64,000 nt of DNA. Source: Thermococcus stetteri. GTDB taxonomy: Archaea; Methanobacteriota_B; Thermococci; Thermococcales; Thermococcaceae. Made by a program: the position numbers and the translations under genes. The notes under the pieces were generated by a model that ran no database searches, had not been told where the DNA came from, and worked only from the letters and a program-made list of their open reading frames with translations. This document shows positions 42,912 through 53,636 of the stretch, piece by piece (positions within the stretch are counted from its first letter, which is position 1; every line of letters begins with the position of its first letter). The stretch is from positions 124,001-188,000 of the forward strand of contig NZ_JAGGKB010000003.1 of the NCBI RefSeq assembly GCF_017873335.1, read 5' to 3'.

Positions 42912-44294
42912 CTACCTCCTTCTTCCGACTCTAAGAAGGAAACCGTTAAACGCTAAGGGAACCAGGAGTATCAAACCTATAACGGCCGCGAGTTTCATTG
43001 CCAGTGTTCCAGTGAGCGAATAGTAGAGAGAGCCTGCGCCGATTATGAGCACTACTGCCGCCCCTATTACTGTCAAGAGCTTCTCGTTAGACGGGAGGGC
43101 CTTAAGTGAGAGATAGGCCTCAACGGCTGCTAGAAGCCCCACTATGCTGAACGGAATGAAGATAAGCACCCTGAAGAGTGCTTCGTTCAACATGACTGTA
43201 GCCGTTGCAAGGCTCAGCACCGAAACCGTCGCCAGTGCGTTTCTCCTGCTGGTTTGGACTACTTCAGCAGTCAGCTGGGCACCCATCTCCAGGAGGACTA
43301 TCACCGTCGTGAAGCCCGCCAGGTAAAGGGAGATCATCAAAAGATAAACTAGCGCACGGGATTTTGGAAGGACTTCAAGGAGGACCGCTGGTATTAAGTA
43401 AAATGTCTTTATCGAGCCGTAGACAGGGATTGAGGGGTTTTCAGTATAGGTCTTCAACATCTGGAACTTCTGATAGAACTTAAAGACTTCCTTGGAAGGT
43501 ACGTTGAGGTTGTGGACCGCATTATCAAAGGCCTGGAATGACGCTCCAAGAGAATAGGCCACTGCGTAGGAGGTTGCAATGCTCAGGATTAACTGAAGAA
43601 CGAAAACTCCAATCAGGACCCTCTCCATTTTCAGCTCCTCAGGAGAGAAGCTTCCAATCACGTAATAAACGCCAGCACCCAAGCCGAACGCCAGTATAAT
43701 CTCGGAGAGGAAGACAATCAGCCCTTGGAAGTTCAGAGGGGGTTCAAAAGACCACATCTGGGAGAAAACCTGGTTCATGTACAGCTTTGCTTGCTCTGAG
43801 ACTATCACTGAGGAGGCCTCGTTGCGTATCAGAAAAACTGAAACAAGAGTGAGGATTATCACCAAGACAGAAAGAGTCGCCAAAAGTTCCACTGTCTTGC
43901 CCTTTGCCATGAGGAGGAGCAGTGCCGCTATCAGTATCGTCAAGACTGCCAGGGGGACGATGAAACTACTGTCCTGTCCGAAGAGGAATATTAACGCCCA
44001 TCCAGAAAGGTAGGACGTGATGCCCGCAACGAGAACAAGGAACAGGACGAACGTTATCATAAGCGCAGGGGTGCGGGAGACCTTGAACATGAACTCGTAG
44101 GGAAGGTACCTCGTCCTTTTGGTGCTCTCGACTTCAGACCTAATCAGTATAAGGGCAATAATAGAGACCAGTGTTCCTACCAGCATACCTTTGAGACCGA
44201 AGACTATGCTGTACTTTGGCAAGACAAGGTAGTTCATCACACCAAGAATGTAGCCAGTTATTAACAGCGCCATCAATACGTTAATTTTCTTCAT
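42912..44294 (-). CDS. LeuT-fold transporter, NSS/SNF-like (uncertain)
   Basis: The 460-residue protein has about twelve hydrophobic segments. The N-terminal layout (ALLITGYILGVMNYLVLPKY, then a second helix and KRTRYLPYEF) resembles the unwound TM1 region of sodium-dependent (NSS/SNF) transporters, but the G-N-W/V-R-F-P motif is replaced by GVMNYLVLP. No catalytic soluble part exists. Solute and coupling ion are unknown. ATG 44294 follows AAGGTGG. A palindromic site at 44326-44348 overlaps its promoter, so it is probably regulated. Confidence 0.55.
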   Translation of the reverse strand: MKKINVLMALLITGYILGVMNYLVLPKYSIVFGLKGMLVGTLVSIIALILIRSEVESTKRTRYLPYEFMFKVSRTPALMITFVLFLVLVAGITSYLSGWALIFLFGQDSSFIVPLAVLTILIAALLLLMAKGKTVELLATLSVLVIILTLVSVFLIRNEASSVIVSEQAKLYMNQVFSQMWSFEPPLNFQGLIVFLSEIILAFGLGAGVYYVIGSFSPEELKMERVLIGVFVLQLILSIATSYAVAYSLGASFQAFDNAVHNLNVPSKEVFKFYQKFQMLKTYTENPSIPVYGSIKTFYLIPAVLLEVLPKSRALVYLLMISLYLAGFTTVIVLLEMGAQLTAEVVQTSRRNALATVSVLSLATATVMLNEALFRVLIFIPFSIVGLLAAVEAYLSLKALPSNEKLLTVIGAAVVLIIGAGSLYYSLTGTLAMKLAAVIGLILLVPLAFNGFLLRVGRRR

Positions 44295-44325
44295 TTTGAC
44301 CACCTTGTAGTACTATAGTGCTGTA

Positions 44326-44348
44326 GATCGATAATACATGTATCGATC
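44326..44348. promoter_or_regulatory. Operator-like palindrome upstream of the NSS-like transporter
   Basis: GATCGATA (44326-44333) and TATCGATC (44341-44348) are exact inverted repeats with a 7-base spacer. They lie between the gene's ribosome site and a minus-strand CTTTTATCTTTTAG TATA-like box near 44355-44367, so a bound repressor would block initiation. Confidence 0.6.
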
Positions 44349-44423
44349 GAACTAAAAGATAAAAGCTTTTTGGAACCAAAAATCGAAGGGTTTGAACCCA
44401 ATGAGCATGTTAGGGGGCTGTTC

Positions 44424-46155
<1,732 letters not shown>

Positions 46156-46247
46156 CTTATCACCACCCAACGTATGGAAGCATACCCTTATAAGGTCTCC
46201 CGACGTAGATTGAACTGAATGGAAACGGTGAAGGTGTTGTGCCTACC

Positions 46248-46814
46248 ATGTTCAGGTTCCTTCTGAGGAGGCACCTAAGAAGAGAGAGCGAAGAAGAAAA
46301 GGCACTACTCCATATCAGTGACACGCCCGAGAGGGTTTACCCTAGAATAGCCCAGCTTATAGAGAAGCTCCATCCCGAGTACATAGTCCACACAGGGGAC
46401 CTCGTTGACAACATAAAGCTTGAGAGAAGGCCCGACCTGAAACCCCTCTACGGAGGGGGACTCAGAAAGCTTGCCAGAATTCTAAAGAGTTCTGGCGCCG
46501 AGCTGTACGTGGTTCCAGGTAATGAGGACGACCCCGATATCCTGAAGGAGTATTTCGAGGGTTCAGTCGTAGAACCCGGTACCATCGTCGAAATAGAAGG
46601 GGTGAGATTCGCATTGGGGCACCGGCTGGAGGAAGTTGCAAAACTGGACGCAGATTTCCGGCTCTACGGCCACAACTTCAAAGTGATACCACGGGGACTA
46701 AACGGCCTTAGGAGCATCAACGTTGTTTTCCTCCCCTCAAAACGGGTTGTAAAGATAGGTTACCCGCCTGGCACCGACACTCATAGGGGTTACAAACTCT
46801 GGAGGGGATTGTGA
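46248..46814 (+). CDS. Calcineurin-like metallophosphoesterase (YfcE type)
   Basis: The 188-residue protein has HISDTPERVYP (Asp-x-His-like first motif, here HISD), VHTGDLVDN (GD), VVPGNEDDPDIL (GNED, in place of GNHD) and LYGHNFKV (GH with only one His). The order fits YfcE/MJ0936-type phosphodiesterases. The missing second His of GNHD suggests changed metal binding. The start is ATG 46248 or GTG 46239. It overlaps the next gene by 4 bases. Confidence 0.8.
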   Translation: MFRFLLRRHLRRESEEEKALLHISDTPERVYPRIAQLIEKLHPEYIVHTGDLVDNIKLERRPDLKPLYGGGLRKLARILKSSGAELYVVPGNEDDPDILKEYFEGSVVEPGTIVEIEGVRFALGHRLEEVAKLDADFRLYGHNFKVIPRGLNGLRSINVVFLPSKRVVKIGYPPGTDTHRGYKLWRGL

Positions 46815-47803
46815 TGAGGTTTATGCGGTTCGGCCCTTCGATCCTGTTTTTACGGACTCCGCATCCCGAAGCCGTCAGTGAAGGGATTAAGAAGATATTC
46901 GGAGTTGAACCGATGCCAACTGACCGAGCAATAAAGGAGAGCAGCGAGTTTGAGACCCTCCTCTTTGTCACCGCCGAATGGCAGAAGGAGACGATACCCC
47001 CTAAAGAGGGATTTCTAATAAGGGATTCGGCCCACTCTGTTTTAGCCGGCATCATAAACAACGATCTCCCGATAGAGAAAGTCCACGTGGAGAGCACGAT
47101 AATATTCCTCCGGGTTCCTGAAAAAGTTGATGAGGCCCTAAGAATTCTGTCTGAAGAGCTCAACGGGGAAATAATGTCGCTGAGGGACGCCTTAGATGAG
47201 GGAGAAGCTAAGGACACAGTTATAGCAGTGACAAGAAAGAGGCTCTCCTGCCCACTTGGACCAGAGGAGGTCGAGGGTGCAGTCCTCGTCAGAGAACACT
47301 TCCTCAGTGTATACCGCCGCTTGAGCATCGACGCCCCACTACTTCTCCTCAAGCTGATGCCGGAGTGGAACGAGATCACGATAAAGCTCTACGACACTGA
47401 CAGAAGATATGAGGAGAACATCGCGAGGCTCATGATGGTTCTTGAAGACCTCGACTTCGGCTTCGTCATCGGAGAAGGCTGGGACTGGGACTACCCGAGG
47501 CCGTTCATGCGCGTTCCAGTCTACAAGCTCAAGCTCCTAACATGGGAGGACCCAGTGAGAGTGAAGTTCTTCCTGAAAGGCCTTGAATACAGGGGCTACA
47601 ACAGGCTCTGCGACATAGACGTCTTCGTTGAGGGGAAGAAGATAGACTGGATAAAGCTCGGAAAGTTCGACTCGAAGTTCGAGCTGGCCAAGGCCGCGAG
47701 GGAAGAGCTGGAGAAGCACCTAAACGAGGACGTGAAGAAGAGGCTGTATGAGATTGAGGCAAAGCTTCTGGGGAAAACGACTAAGGAACCTAAAGCTTCC
47801 TGA
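46811..47803 (+). CDS. Conserved protein of unknown function
   Basis: The 330-residue soluble protein starts with GTG 46811, overlapping the phosphoesterase stop. It has no signal or membrane segment. The N-terminal part includes SILFLRTPHPEAVSEGIKKI, the middle is acidic and helical (RILSEELNGEIMSLRDALDE), and the C-terminal part contains a Trp/Asp-rich stretch (GEGWDWDYPRPFMRVPVYK) and VKFFLKGLEYRGYNRLCDID. It overlaps the tail of the convergent methyltransferase gene by 14 bases. No family is recognised; cotranscription with the phosphoesterase is the only clue. Confidence 0.7.
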   Translation: MMRFMRFGPSILFLRTPHPEAVSEGIKKIFGVEPMPTDRAIKESSEFETLLFVTAEWQKETIPPKEGFLIRDSAHSVLAGIINNDLPIEKVHVESTIIFLRVPEKVDEALRILSEELNGEIMSLRDALDEGEAKDTVIAVTRKRLSCPLGPEEVEGAVLVREHFLSVYRRLSIDAPLLLLKLMPEWNEITIKLYDTDRRYEENIARLMMVLEDLDFGFVIGEGWDWDYPRPFMRVPVYKLKLLTWEDPVRVKFFLKGLEYRGYNRLCDIDVFVEGKKIDWIKLGKFDSKFELAKAAREELEKHLNEDVKKRLYEIEAKLLGKTTKEPKAS

Positions 47804-48719
47804 GCTTCGCCACAAAGAAGCCGCTCGTCCCGTGTCTATCGGGGTAAAAGCGCCTCGCCTTCTTTATTTCCTCGCTTAGCTCGATGCCAAATGGCTTTGT
47901 CAGAGCTGGTTCGCCGTACCTGAGGGGGAGAAGCTCAACCTCAAAGTTGTCCAGAACCCACTGGATTACAAACTCGTTCTCCTCTGGCTCGAGGGAGCAG
48001 GTTGAGTAAACCAAAACACCTCCCTTCTTCAGGACGCTCAGGCCCTTCTCGAGGAGCTTCATCTGGAGGCCCTGGCAGAACTTCACGTCTTCCATCGTCC
48101 TGTTCACCTTTCTCTCCGGGTTTTTGTGAATGGTTCCGGAGCCGGTGCAGGGCGCATCGAGGAGGATTTTGTCGAACTCAACGCCGAGCTCGTCTATGTG
48201 GAGCGATGAGCTGTGGAAGAGGATCGTATTAGTAACACCCAACCTCGAAAGGTTGAGCCTCGTCTCCCTCAGCCTGTCCTCGCCGACATCGAAGGCGTAG
48301 ATTATACCCTCGTTCTCCATCAGCTGGGCCATGTAGGAGGTCTTCCCGCCGGGGGCGGCGGCCATGTCTGCGACGACTTCACCGGGCTTGGGCTCGAGAG
48401 CAACTGGAGGATACATAGAGCTCGCTTCCTGGATGTAGAGGAGGCCGCTTAGATACTCTGGCGTGGAGGTTATTGAAAAGGGCTCCCTCGTGAGGCAGAA
48501 GCCTTCCCTCGCCCATGGAACTCTCTTAAACTGAAAGCCCTTCTTGTTGAGAAGCTTTGTCAGTTTGGGAACCTCGATGCGGAGTGTGTTAATGCGGAAG
48601 CACCTCGGCAGGGGCTTTTCCATCGCCTCCGCTATCGCTAAGGCCCTCTCGCCCCAGAGCTGGTAATAGCGCTCCGCGAAGGTCTTTGAGTAGCCGAGGC
48701 TGAAGAGACGTTCGAGCAT
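47790..48719 (-). CDS. RNA (cytosine-C5)-methyltransferase, NSUN/RsmB type
   Basis: The 309-residue SAM enzyme has PGGKTSYMAQLMENEGIIYA (motif I), DAPCTGSGTIHKNPERK (motif IV Cys) and YSTCSLEPEENEFVIQW (motif VI nucleophile Cys). The N-terminal RRM-like part (CFRINTLRIEVPKLTKLLNK) matches the archaeal tRNA m5C48/49 group, known from the Pyrococcus enzyme. It converges with the upstream unknown gene. A tRNA target is inferred from length and family. Confidence 0.93.
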   Translation of the reverse strand: MLERLFSLGYSKTFAERYYQLWGERALAIAEAMEKPLPRCFRINTLRIEVPKLTKLLNKKGFQFKRVPWAREGFCLTREPFSITSTPEYLSGLLYIQEASSMYPPVALEPKPGEVVADMAAAPGGKTSYMAQLMENEGIIYAFDVGEDRLRETRLNLSRLGVTNTILFHSSSLHIDELGVEFDKILLDAPCTGSGTIHKNPERKVNRTMEDVKFCQGLQMKLLEKGLSVLKKGGVLVYSTCSLEPEENEFVIQWVLDNFEVELLPLRYGEPALTKPFGIELSEEIKKARRFYPDRHGTSGFFVAKLRKL

Positions 48720-48811
48720 GTTTGGGGGTTAAGAGAGGGGTTTAAAAGGTTCTTCGTTGTGAAAGTGCATTTTCATAAAACAAGTAAAAAGAAGTGGCAC
48801 GGAACGTACTC

Positions 48812-48838
48812 TGCCTTATAGGGAAACAGTAAAAGGCA
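48812..48838 (-). terminator. Stem-loop after argF
   Basis: CTGCCTT (48812-48818) and AAGGCAG (48832-48838) form a 7-bp stem with a 13-base loop, just beyond the ornithine carbamoyltransferase stop. The minus strand reads TATCTTTTTCTCCTG before it. It could be a terminator, or a short regulatory hairpin for the next gene. Confidence 0.4.
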
Positions 48839-48854
48839 GGAGAAAAAGATAATA

Positions 48855-49802
48855 TCAGACCTTAATGCCACCCATAACGAGAGCCATGACCGCCTTCTGG
48901 GCGTGAAGCCTGTTCTCGGCCTGGTCGAAGACGACGCTGTTCGGGCTGTCTATGACGTCGTCGGTGACTTCCTCGCCCCTGTGGGCTGGGAGGCAGTGCA
49001 TGAAGATGTAGTCCGGCTTCGCGTGCTTTACGAGGTCCCTGTTGACCTGGAAGGGCATAAATATCTTTCTCCTCTCCTCGACCTCGGCTTCCTGGCCCAT
49101 GCTCGCCCAGACGTCGGTGTAGATGACATCCGCGTCCTTGACGGCCTTGACAGGGTCGTGGAGGAGCTCAAAGCTTCCACCGCTCTCAGAGGCGTTCTGC
49201 TCTGCCCACTTGATGACCTTCGGGTCCGGCTCGTAGCCTTCTGGTGTGGCGACGACGACATGGGCACCGAGCTTGGTTCCGGCTATCATGAGGGAGTGGG
49301 CAACGTTGTTTCCATCGCCAACATAGACAACCTTAAGGCCCTGTATCCTGCCCTTCTTCTCGAGTATCGTCTGATAGTCAGCAAGCGCCTGGCACGGGTG
49401 TGAGAAGTCCGAGAGGCCGTTTATGACCGGGACGCTCGCGTACTTGGCGAGGTCCTCAACGTCCTTGTGGGCGTAGACTCTCGCCATGATTCCATCAACG
49501 TACCTGCTGAGAACCCTGGCGGTGTCCGCTATGGTCTCACCGCGCCTGAGCTGGAGGTCCTGGGCGTTGAGGTAAAGGCCGTAGCCGCCGAGCTGGTAGA
49601 TTCCGACTTCGAAGGATATTCTGGTTCTGGTTGAGGGCTTCTGGAATATCATTGCCAGGGTCTTGCCCTCGAGAACGCGGTGAGGCTTTCCGATCTTGTT
49701 CCAAATCTTCATCATCTCGGCCGTCTTAAGAATCGTCTCAAGCTCCTCCCTCGTGAAGTCTTGGAGGCAGAGAACATCCCTTCCTGCGAGGCTAACCACC
49801 AT
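48855..49802 (-). CDS. argF: Ornithine carbamoyltransferase
   Basis: The 315-residue enzyme of arginine synthesis makes citrulline from ornithine and carbamoyl phosphate. Signatures are FQKPSTRTRISFEVG (carbamoyl phosphate site STRTR), DFSHPCQALADYQTI (HPCQ), YTDVWASMGQEAEVE (ornithine SMG loop) and FMHCLPAHRGEEV (HCLP). ATG 49802 gives the known Pyrococcus length. It is not next to other arginine genes in this window. The 211 bases upstream to 50013 hold only its promoter area and the DUF996 promoter. Confidence 0.97.
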   Translation of the reverse strand: MVVSLAGRDVLCLQDFTREELETILKTAEMMKIWNKIGKPHRVLEGKTLAMIFQKPSTRTRISFEVGIYQLGGYGLYLNAQDLQLRRGETIADTARVLSRYVDGIMARVYAHKDVEDLAKYASVPVINGLSDFSHPCQALADYQTILEKKGRIQGLKVVYVGDGNNVAHSLMIAGTKLGAHVVVATPEGYEPDPKVIKWAEQNASESGGSFELLHDPVKAVKDADVIYTDVWASMGQEAEVEERRKIFMPFQVNRDLVKHAKPDYIFMHCLPAHRGEEVTDDVIDSPNSVVFDQAENRLHAQKAVMALVMGGIKV

Positions 49803-50013
49803 GTGCATCACCGTATAGAACTGTGGAGCGAGTTTAATAACCCTTTCGTCGAATAAATCTGCTTCCCGCTGAAATCTTTTGATGGTTGGCGAACGAATGG
49901 TTTCTAAACGTAATGTGTGGGTGTATTTCTTTGCTATTCAGTCATACATCTATAATGGGTGGGGAAAGCATTTTATAAGATGAGCACGACATTTGCTTTT
50001 GAGGTGGTTTGTG

Positions 50014-50156
50014 ATGGCCGATTTGAAAAATGCCAAACTCCTTGGTGGTATAGGTGCTATCTTGACCGTCGTCGGGGTTGGCTTCATAGGCTTTATCTTG
50101 AAGCTCCTGGCGGTCAAAAACATTGCCGAGGCCACTGGGAGGGAGGAGATATTCAC
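50014..50156 (+). pseudogene. DUF996 membrane protein, N-terminal half
   Basis: ATG 50014 after GAGGTGG starts MADLKNAKLLGGIGAILTVV, with a first hydrophobic segment (GGIGAILTVVGVGFIGFILK), then AVKNIAEATGREEIF. It is cut at 50157 by the mobile element; read through, it ends after 17 element-encoded residues. The family (DUF996, small archaeal polytopic proteins) has KLLGGIGAILxxxG at the start. The missing C-terminal half is at 63165-63539. TTTTATAA near 49970 is the promoter. Confidence 0.8.
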
Positions 50157-51611
50157 TGACCTCCTCCCCGCCCTGAAGGGCGAGGGTTCCAACAGTTTAA
50201 CCCCTCGCTAAGGGCAGGGAGGTTTGAGGGGTCTCATTTAGACCCAAACTAAAGCGGGTCTTCGACCCCTCTGGCCCGGTCTTAGGCCCATTACCCCTCC
50301 TCTGAGCATAAAGACCGCTCAGATTCGGGGTTATGATTTTGACAACCTTCTTCAAAATGTTGAAAGCTCCTACCAAGTCCGAGTTGAAGATAAGCCCCGT
50401 TGCGGGACACGAATAAAGTCCACGAACAAAGCGAGCCCCTTCGTGGGGCTTCCCGCAAACGGGCAGGTTTTCGAAGTGAAAGCCTCATTAACCACCAAAA
50501 CCTGAATACCATACTCTTCAGCAACTTCTCTAAGGCGTTGAATCATAGTGTTGAAACGCCAAACGTGAGAGAGGAGATAATTCTGCTTTCTCCCCTTGTC
50601 GGAGTTCCTCGCTATGCCTTTAGGATAACCAACGACAATTCTGGAGACACCCATCTGGTAGAGCTTTTCAACTGTTTGCCTGACAGCAGTGTTAATGTAG
50701 TGTTTTGCCTGAAGTTTAGCCTTCCGGTGCATTCTGGAGAGCTTCCTACTCTTCTTGGCTCCGCTTTTGTTGAGTTTGGACTGATAATCTGCTATTCTCC
50801 TCTTCCAGTAGAAGTCAATTGCTTTTAGCGGTCTGCCATTCACGAGGAAGCTTTCTCCATTCTCGACGTAGACAGCCATTAAATTGTTCACTCCCAAGTC
50901 AATTCCCGCTGAAAGGTTTCCTAAAGGTTGCCTTGGGACTCTAACCCATTCTCCACCGTAAAGTTTCTCCTCGGCGGTGATGCTGATGTGAGCATACCAT
51001 TTTCGTTTAACAGGGTCGTAAGTTACCTCTAACCGCCCTTGTTTGCCTTTGAGGTGAATTCTTCCCTTGAACTGGATTTCAATGCGTTTGAACTTTCCGA
51101 GGCCTTTGAGGATTAGTTTGTTACCTTCAATTTTGTATTGGTCGTTCCTGAGGACTATTAAGCTCTCTTCCTTGATGTAGTTTGGGGGTTTTGGCTTGAA
51201 CTACTTGGGAAGTTCTCCGTTCCGTTTGTTCCTGATGAGTGAGAAGAATGAACGCCAGCTTTCGGCGTTCTTTCTCGCTATTTGCTGGACTGTTGCTGAG
51301 CCAATTTCCTTTTTGAATTCTTCATAAACGATTTTCTCGGTTTTGTTAAAGTCTATTGGTTTTCCTTCGAAGAATTCCTGTCTTCTCAGATAGTTCACTT
51401 TATTCCAGATTTTCGAGCTAATAAGGGCTAACTCTTTGAGGATTTTCTCTTGGGCTTTTGAGGGCTGGAGTTTTACCGTTATTGACCGCTTCATTCTAAA
51501 GTAGGGTAATGTTTTTTAGGCTTTAAAATAGTTTTGCTTTCCTACCCTCAGGCCGATTTTTCGATTACTGCATCCCCGCCCTAAAGGGCGAGGCTTTCAG
51601 AAGAAAAAAGT
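50157..51611 (-). mobile_element. TnpB-only IS200/IS605-type element, copy 2
   Basis: The element is about 1.45 kb in the same orientation as copy 1, with matching ends. The left boundary is TGACCTCCTCCCCGCCCTGA and the right end is the CCCCGCCCTAAAGGGCGAGG hairpin, CTTTCAGAAGAAAAAAG and then TAA (minus strand TTAC flank). It interrupts DUF996 on the left. The terminal hairpin beyond tnpB may supply the omega RNA scaffold. TnpA is absent. Confidence 0.85.
50197..51494 (-). pseudogene. tnpB: TnpB RNA-guided nuclease, disrupted (copy 2)
   Basis: The N-terminal part begins MKRSITVKLQPSKAQEKILK at 51494 and hits an in-frame TAG at 51201-51203, where the family has Trp (GELPEWFKPK becomes GELPK-stop-FKPK). 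The frame then stays open through GIDLGVNNLMAVYVENGESF. Near 50465 one C is missing in CPxCG, so VVNEAFTSKTCPF leaves frame; adding one base restores VCGKPHEGARFVRGLYSC and NSDLVGAFNILKK, including the last RuvC Asp. Two lesions make it non-functional as written. Confidence 0.85.
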
Positions 51612-51710
51612 AATGGACAAAGGTTTCAGAAATCCAAAGCCTCCGACCGGCCCAGCCTCCCATCATACATCCGTGCAGCCGTTCTTCCAGCTACAGAGCG
51701 CTTCAGAGGG

Positions 51711-53636
51711 CTAAACTTTGTGCACCTTCGCCCCAGCAACCCGCTCCAGGAGGGGGACGTAGGACAGGCCCGGGCTTATCCCCCTTCCTCTCGTGTCATA
51801 AACCGTAAGCTCAACCTCTTTCTTTTTCAGCGCCCTGGCCAGCTCCGTTATTTCCTCCTTAATCCTCTTTCCAAAGAGCGGAACGTTCGCCTTTCCGTCG
51901 GTTATTAGAAAAGCCCTCACCTTGACCGACCTGTCCTTCATCCTCTCCCTGTTCGCCAGAAGCAGAAGATTGTAGAGGGCGGAGCTTAAAGGTGTCCTCC
52001 CTCCAGTCGGAACGCTCTCTATTTTCTCAAGCACTTCCCAGTAGTTCTTGGTGGGTGGAACGAATATCTCCGCCCGATTGCCTTTCGCAACGATCAGGGC
52101 CATCTTTGACTTTTTGATGTAGCCTTTCTCAACCAGCTTCTCCGCTATCCCCTTCGCGATGCTTATCCTCTTCTGCACGGCCATGCTTCCGCTCGAATCC
52201 AGGAGCAGAACCCAGAGCGTTGGTGCCTTTGCCTTCCTGACCCTAACGCGGATATCGTTTAAATCGAGCTTTATTGGGGGCCTTTTGCCATTTAAGACTG
52301 CCCAAACCAAAGAGTTGTAGAAATCAACGTCCTTAATCCTGCCGTTGACAGGTGAAAGGTATGAAACTGGAATGCCTTTGGGGAAGTTTATCACCGTGAC
52401 GCTGACGTCCCTCGAGGAGCGGTATCCCCTGAATTCGCCTCCATCAAAGTTTCTGCTCTCTATCCTCGGGATTTTAGCTTCGCTTGAGCGAAAATTTTGC
52501 TCTAAGTTTCCAGTCCCTCGACTTCGAGACTCCTGGTTTCTCCTTTCACTCCTTTCTTCCTTCTTGTGCTCATGCTTATGGTCGCCTTTGTGGTCGTGAT
52601 TGTGCTTGCTGTCGTCCTTAGGCTTTGGGGGCCTCATCTGGGGTGGCTTTTGGAACGGCCTGTCCCTCAGGCGGTGCGGTAGAGCCAATTCCATAGCTTT
52701 TTCTAAGTCTTCCAGTGAGACCCTTCTCCTTCCGTTTAAAGCAGCTATTGCCTTGGCCGTCTTTATCGTTGCTATCTCAGCTCTGTTGGTTTTGATTCCC
52801 AGGTCAACGACCGTTTCAGCCAAAAGCTTCAGCAAATCGTCGCTTATCTCGACCTTCGGCAGAATCTCCCTCGCCTTAACAATCCTCTCCGTAAGCTTCT
52901 TCTCTTCGCTCTCATACTTTTTGTAGAAGCTTATGGGGTCTTCATGGAACTCCTCAACGCGCTTGACTATCTCTATCCTCTCCTCCGGGTTCATAGGTGC
53001 TGAAACTTCAACGCATAAACCGAACCTGTCGAGGATCTGCGGTCTGAGCTCGCCTTCCTCGGGGTTCATGCTTCCAACCAGGATGAACCTCGCCGGATGC
53101 CTGAAAGAAATCCCTTCCCTCTCTATCGTGTTCCATCCCATTGCCGCAGCATCTAAGAGTGAATCGGCTATGTAGTCATCCAGGAGGTTCACCTCATCGA
53201 TGTAAAGAACCCCTCTGTTTGCTTCCGCGAGTATTCCAGGCTGCAGAGCTTTTTTGCCCTCTTTTAAAAAGCGCTCAACGTCAATTGTTCCAACTAATCT
53301 GTCTATCGTAACGCTTAAGGGCAGGTCCACAACGCGCATCTTCCTCTTTGCCACTGGCAGTTCTTCTCCCCTCTCGTATCGCTCGTAGCAGCTGTCGCAC
53401 ATCTCCAGCGGGTTCCTCGGGTTGCAGTTGAAGGGATAATCTGCCACAACTTCAATCTCGGGCAAAACGTTGGCCAGAGCCCTGACCAGGGTAGATTTTC
53501 CCGTTCCTTTGTCTCCTTTAAGCAGGACACCCCCGATCAGTGGATTAACGGCTACACAGAGTAGTGCCAGCTTGGCCTTTTCCTGCCCGACTATTGCAGA
53601 GAACGGGAAGACTAATCGTTTTTCACGAGACCCCAT
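51711..53636 (-). CDS. Mg/Co-chelatase-type ATPase, ChlI-ChlD fusion
   Basis: The 641-residue protein has an AAA+ ChlI/BchI-like N-terminal half with Walker [14 protein letters not shown], Walker [29 protein letters not shown] and sensor region. A 4-Cys insert [19 protein letters not shown] is visible. A linker rich in His ([14 protein letters not shown]) follows at about residues 345-360, and then a VWA domain with MIDAS ([12 protein letters not shown]) and [11 protein letters not shown]. It is the ATPase partner of CobN-type metal insertion into tetrapyrroles. It follows and overlaps cobN by 25 bases. The His-rich linker may hold Co2+ or Ni2+. Confidence 0.9.
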   Translation of the reverse strand: MGSREKRLVFPFSAIVGQEKAKLALLCVAVNPLIGGVLLKGDKGTGKSTLVRALANVLPEIEVVADYPFNCNPRNPLEMCDSCYERYERGEELPVAKRKMRVVDLPLSVTIDRLVGTIDVERFLKEGKKALQPGILAEANRGVLYIDEVNLLDDYIADSLLDAAAMGWNTIEREGISFRHPARFILVGSMNPEEGELRPQILDRFGLCVEVSAPMNPEERIEIVKRVEEFHEDPISFYKKYESEEKKLTERIVKAREILPKVEISDDLLKLLAETVVDLGIKTNRAEIATIKTAKAIAALNGRRRVSLEDLEKAMELALPHRLRDRPFQKPPQMRPPKPKDDSKHNHDHKGDHKHEHKKEERSERRNQESRSRGTGNLEQNFRSSEAKIPRIESRNFDGGEFRGYRSSRDVSVTVINFPKGIPVSYLSPVNGRIKDVDFYNSLVWAVLNGKRPPIKLDLNDIRVRVRKAKAPTLWVLLLDSSGSMAVQKRISIAKGIAEKLVEKGYIKKSKMALIVAKGNRAEIFVPPTKNYWEVLEKIESVPTGGRTPLSSALYNLLLLANRERMKDRSVKVRAFLITDGKANVPLFGKRIKEEITELARALKKKEVELTVYDTRGRGISPGLSYVPLLERVAGAKVHKV

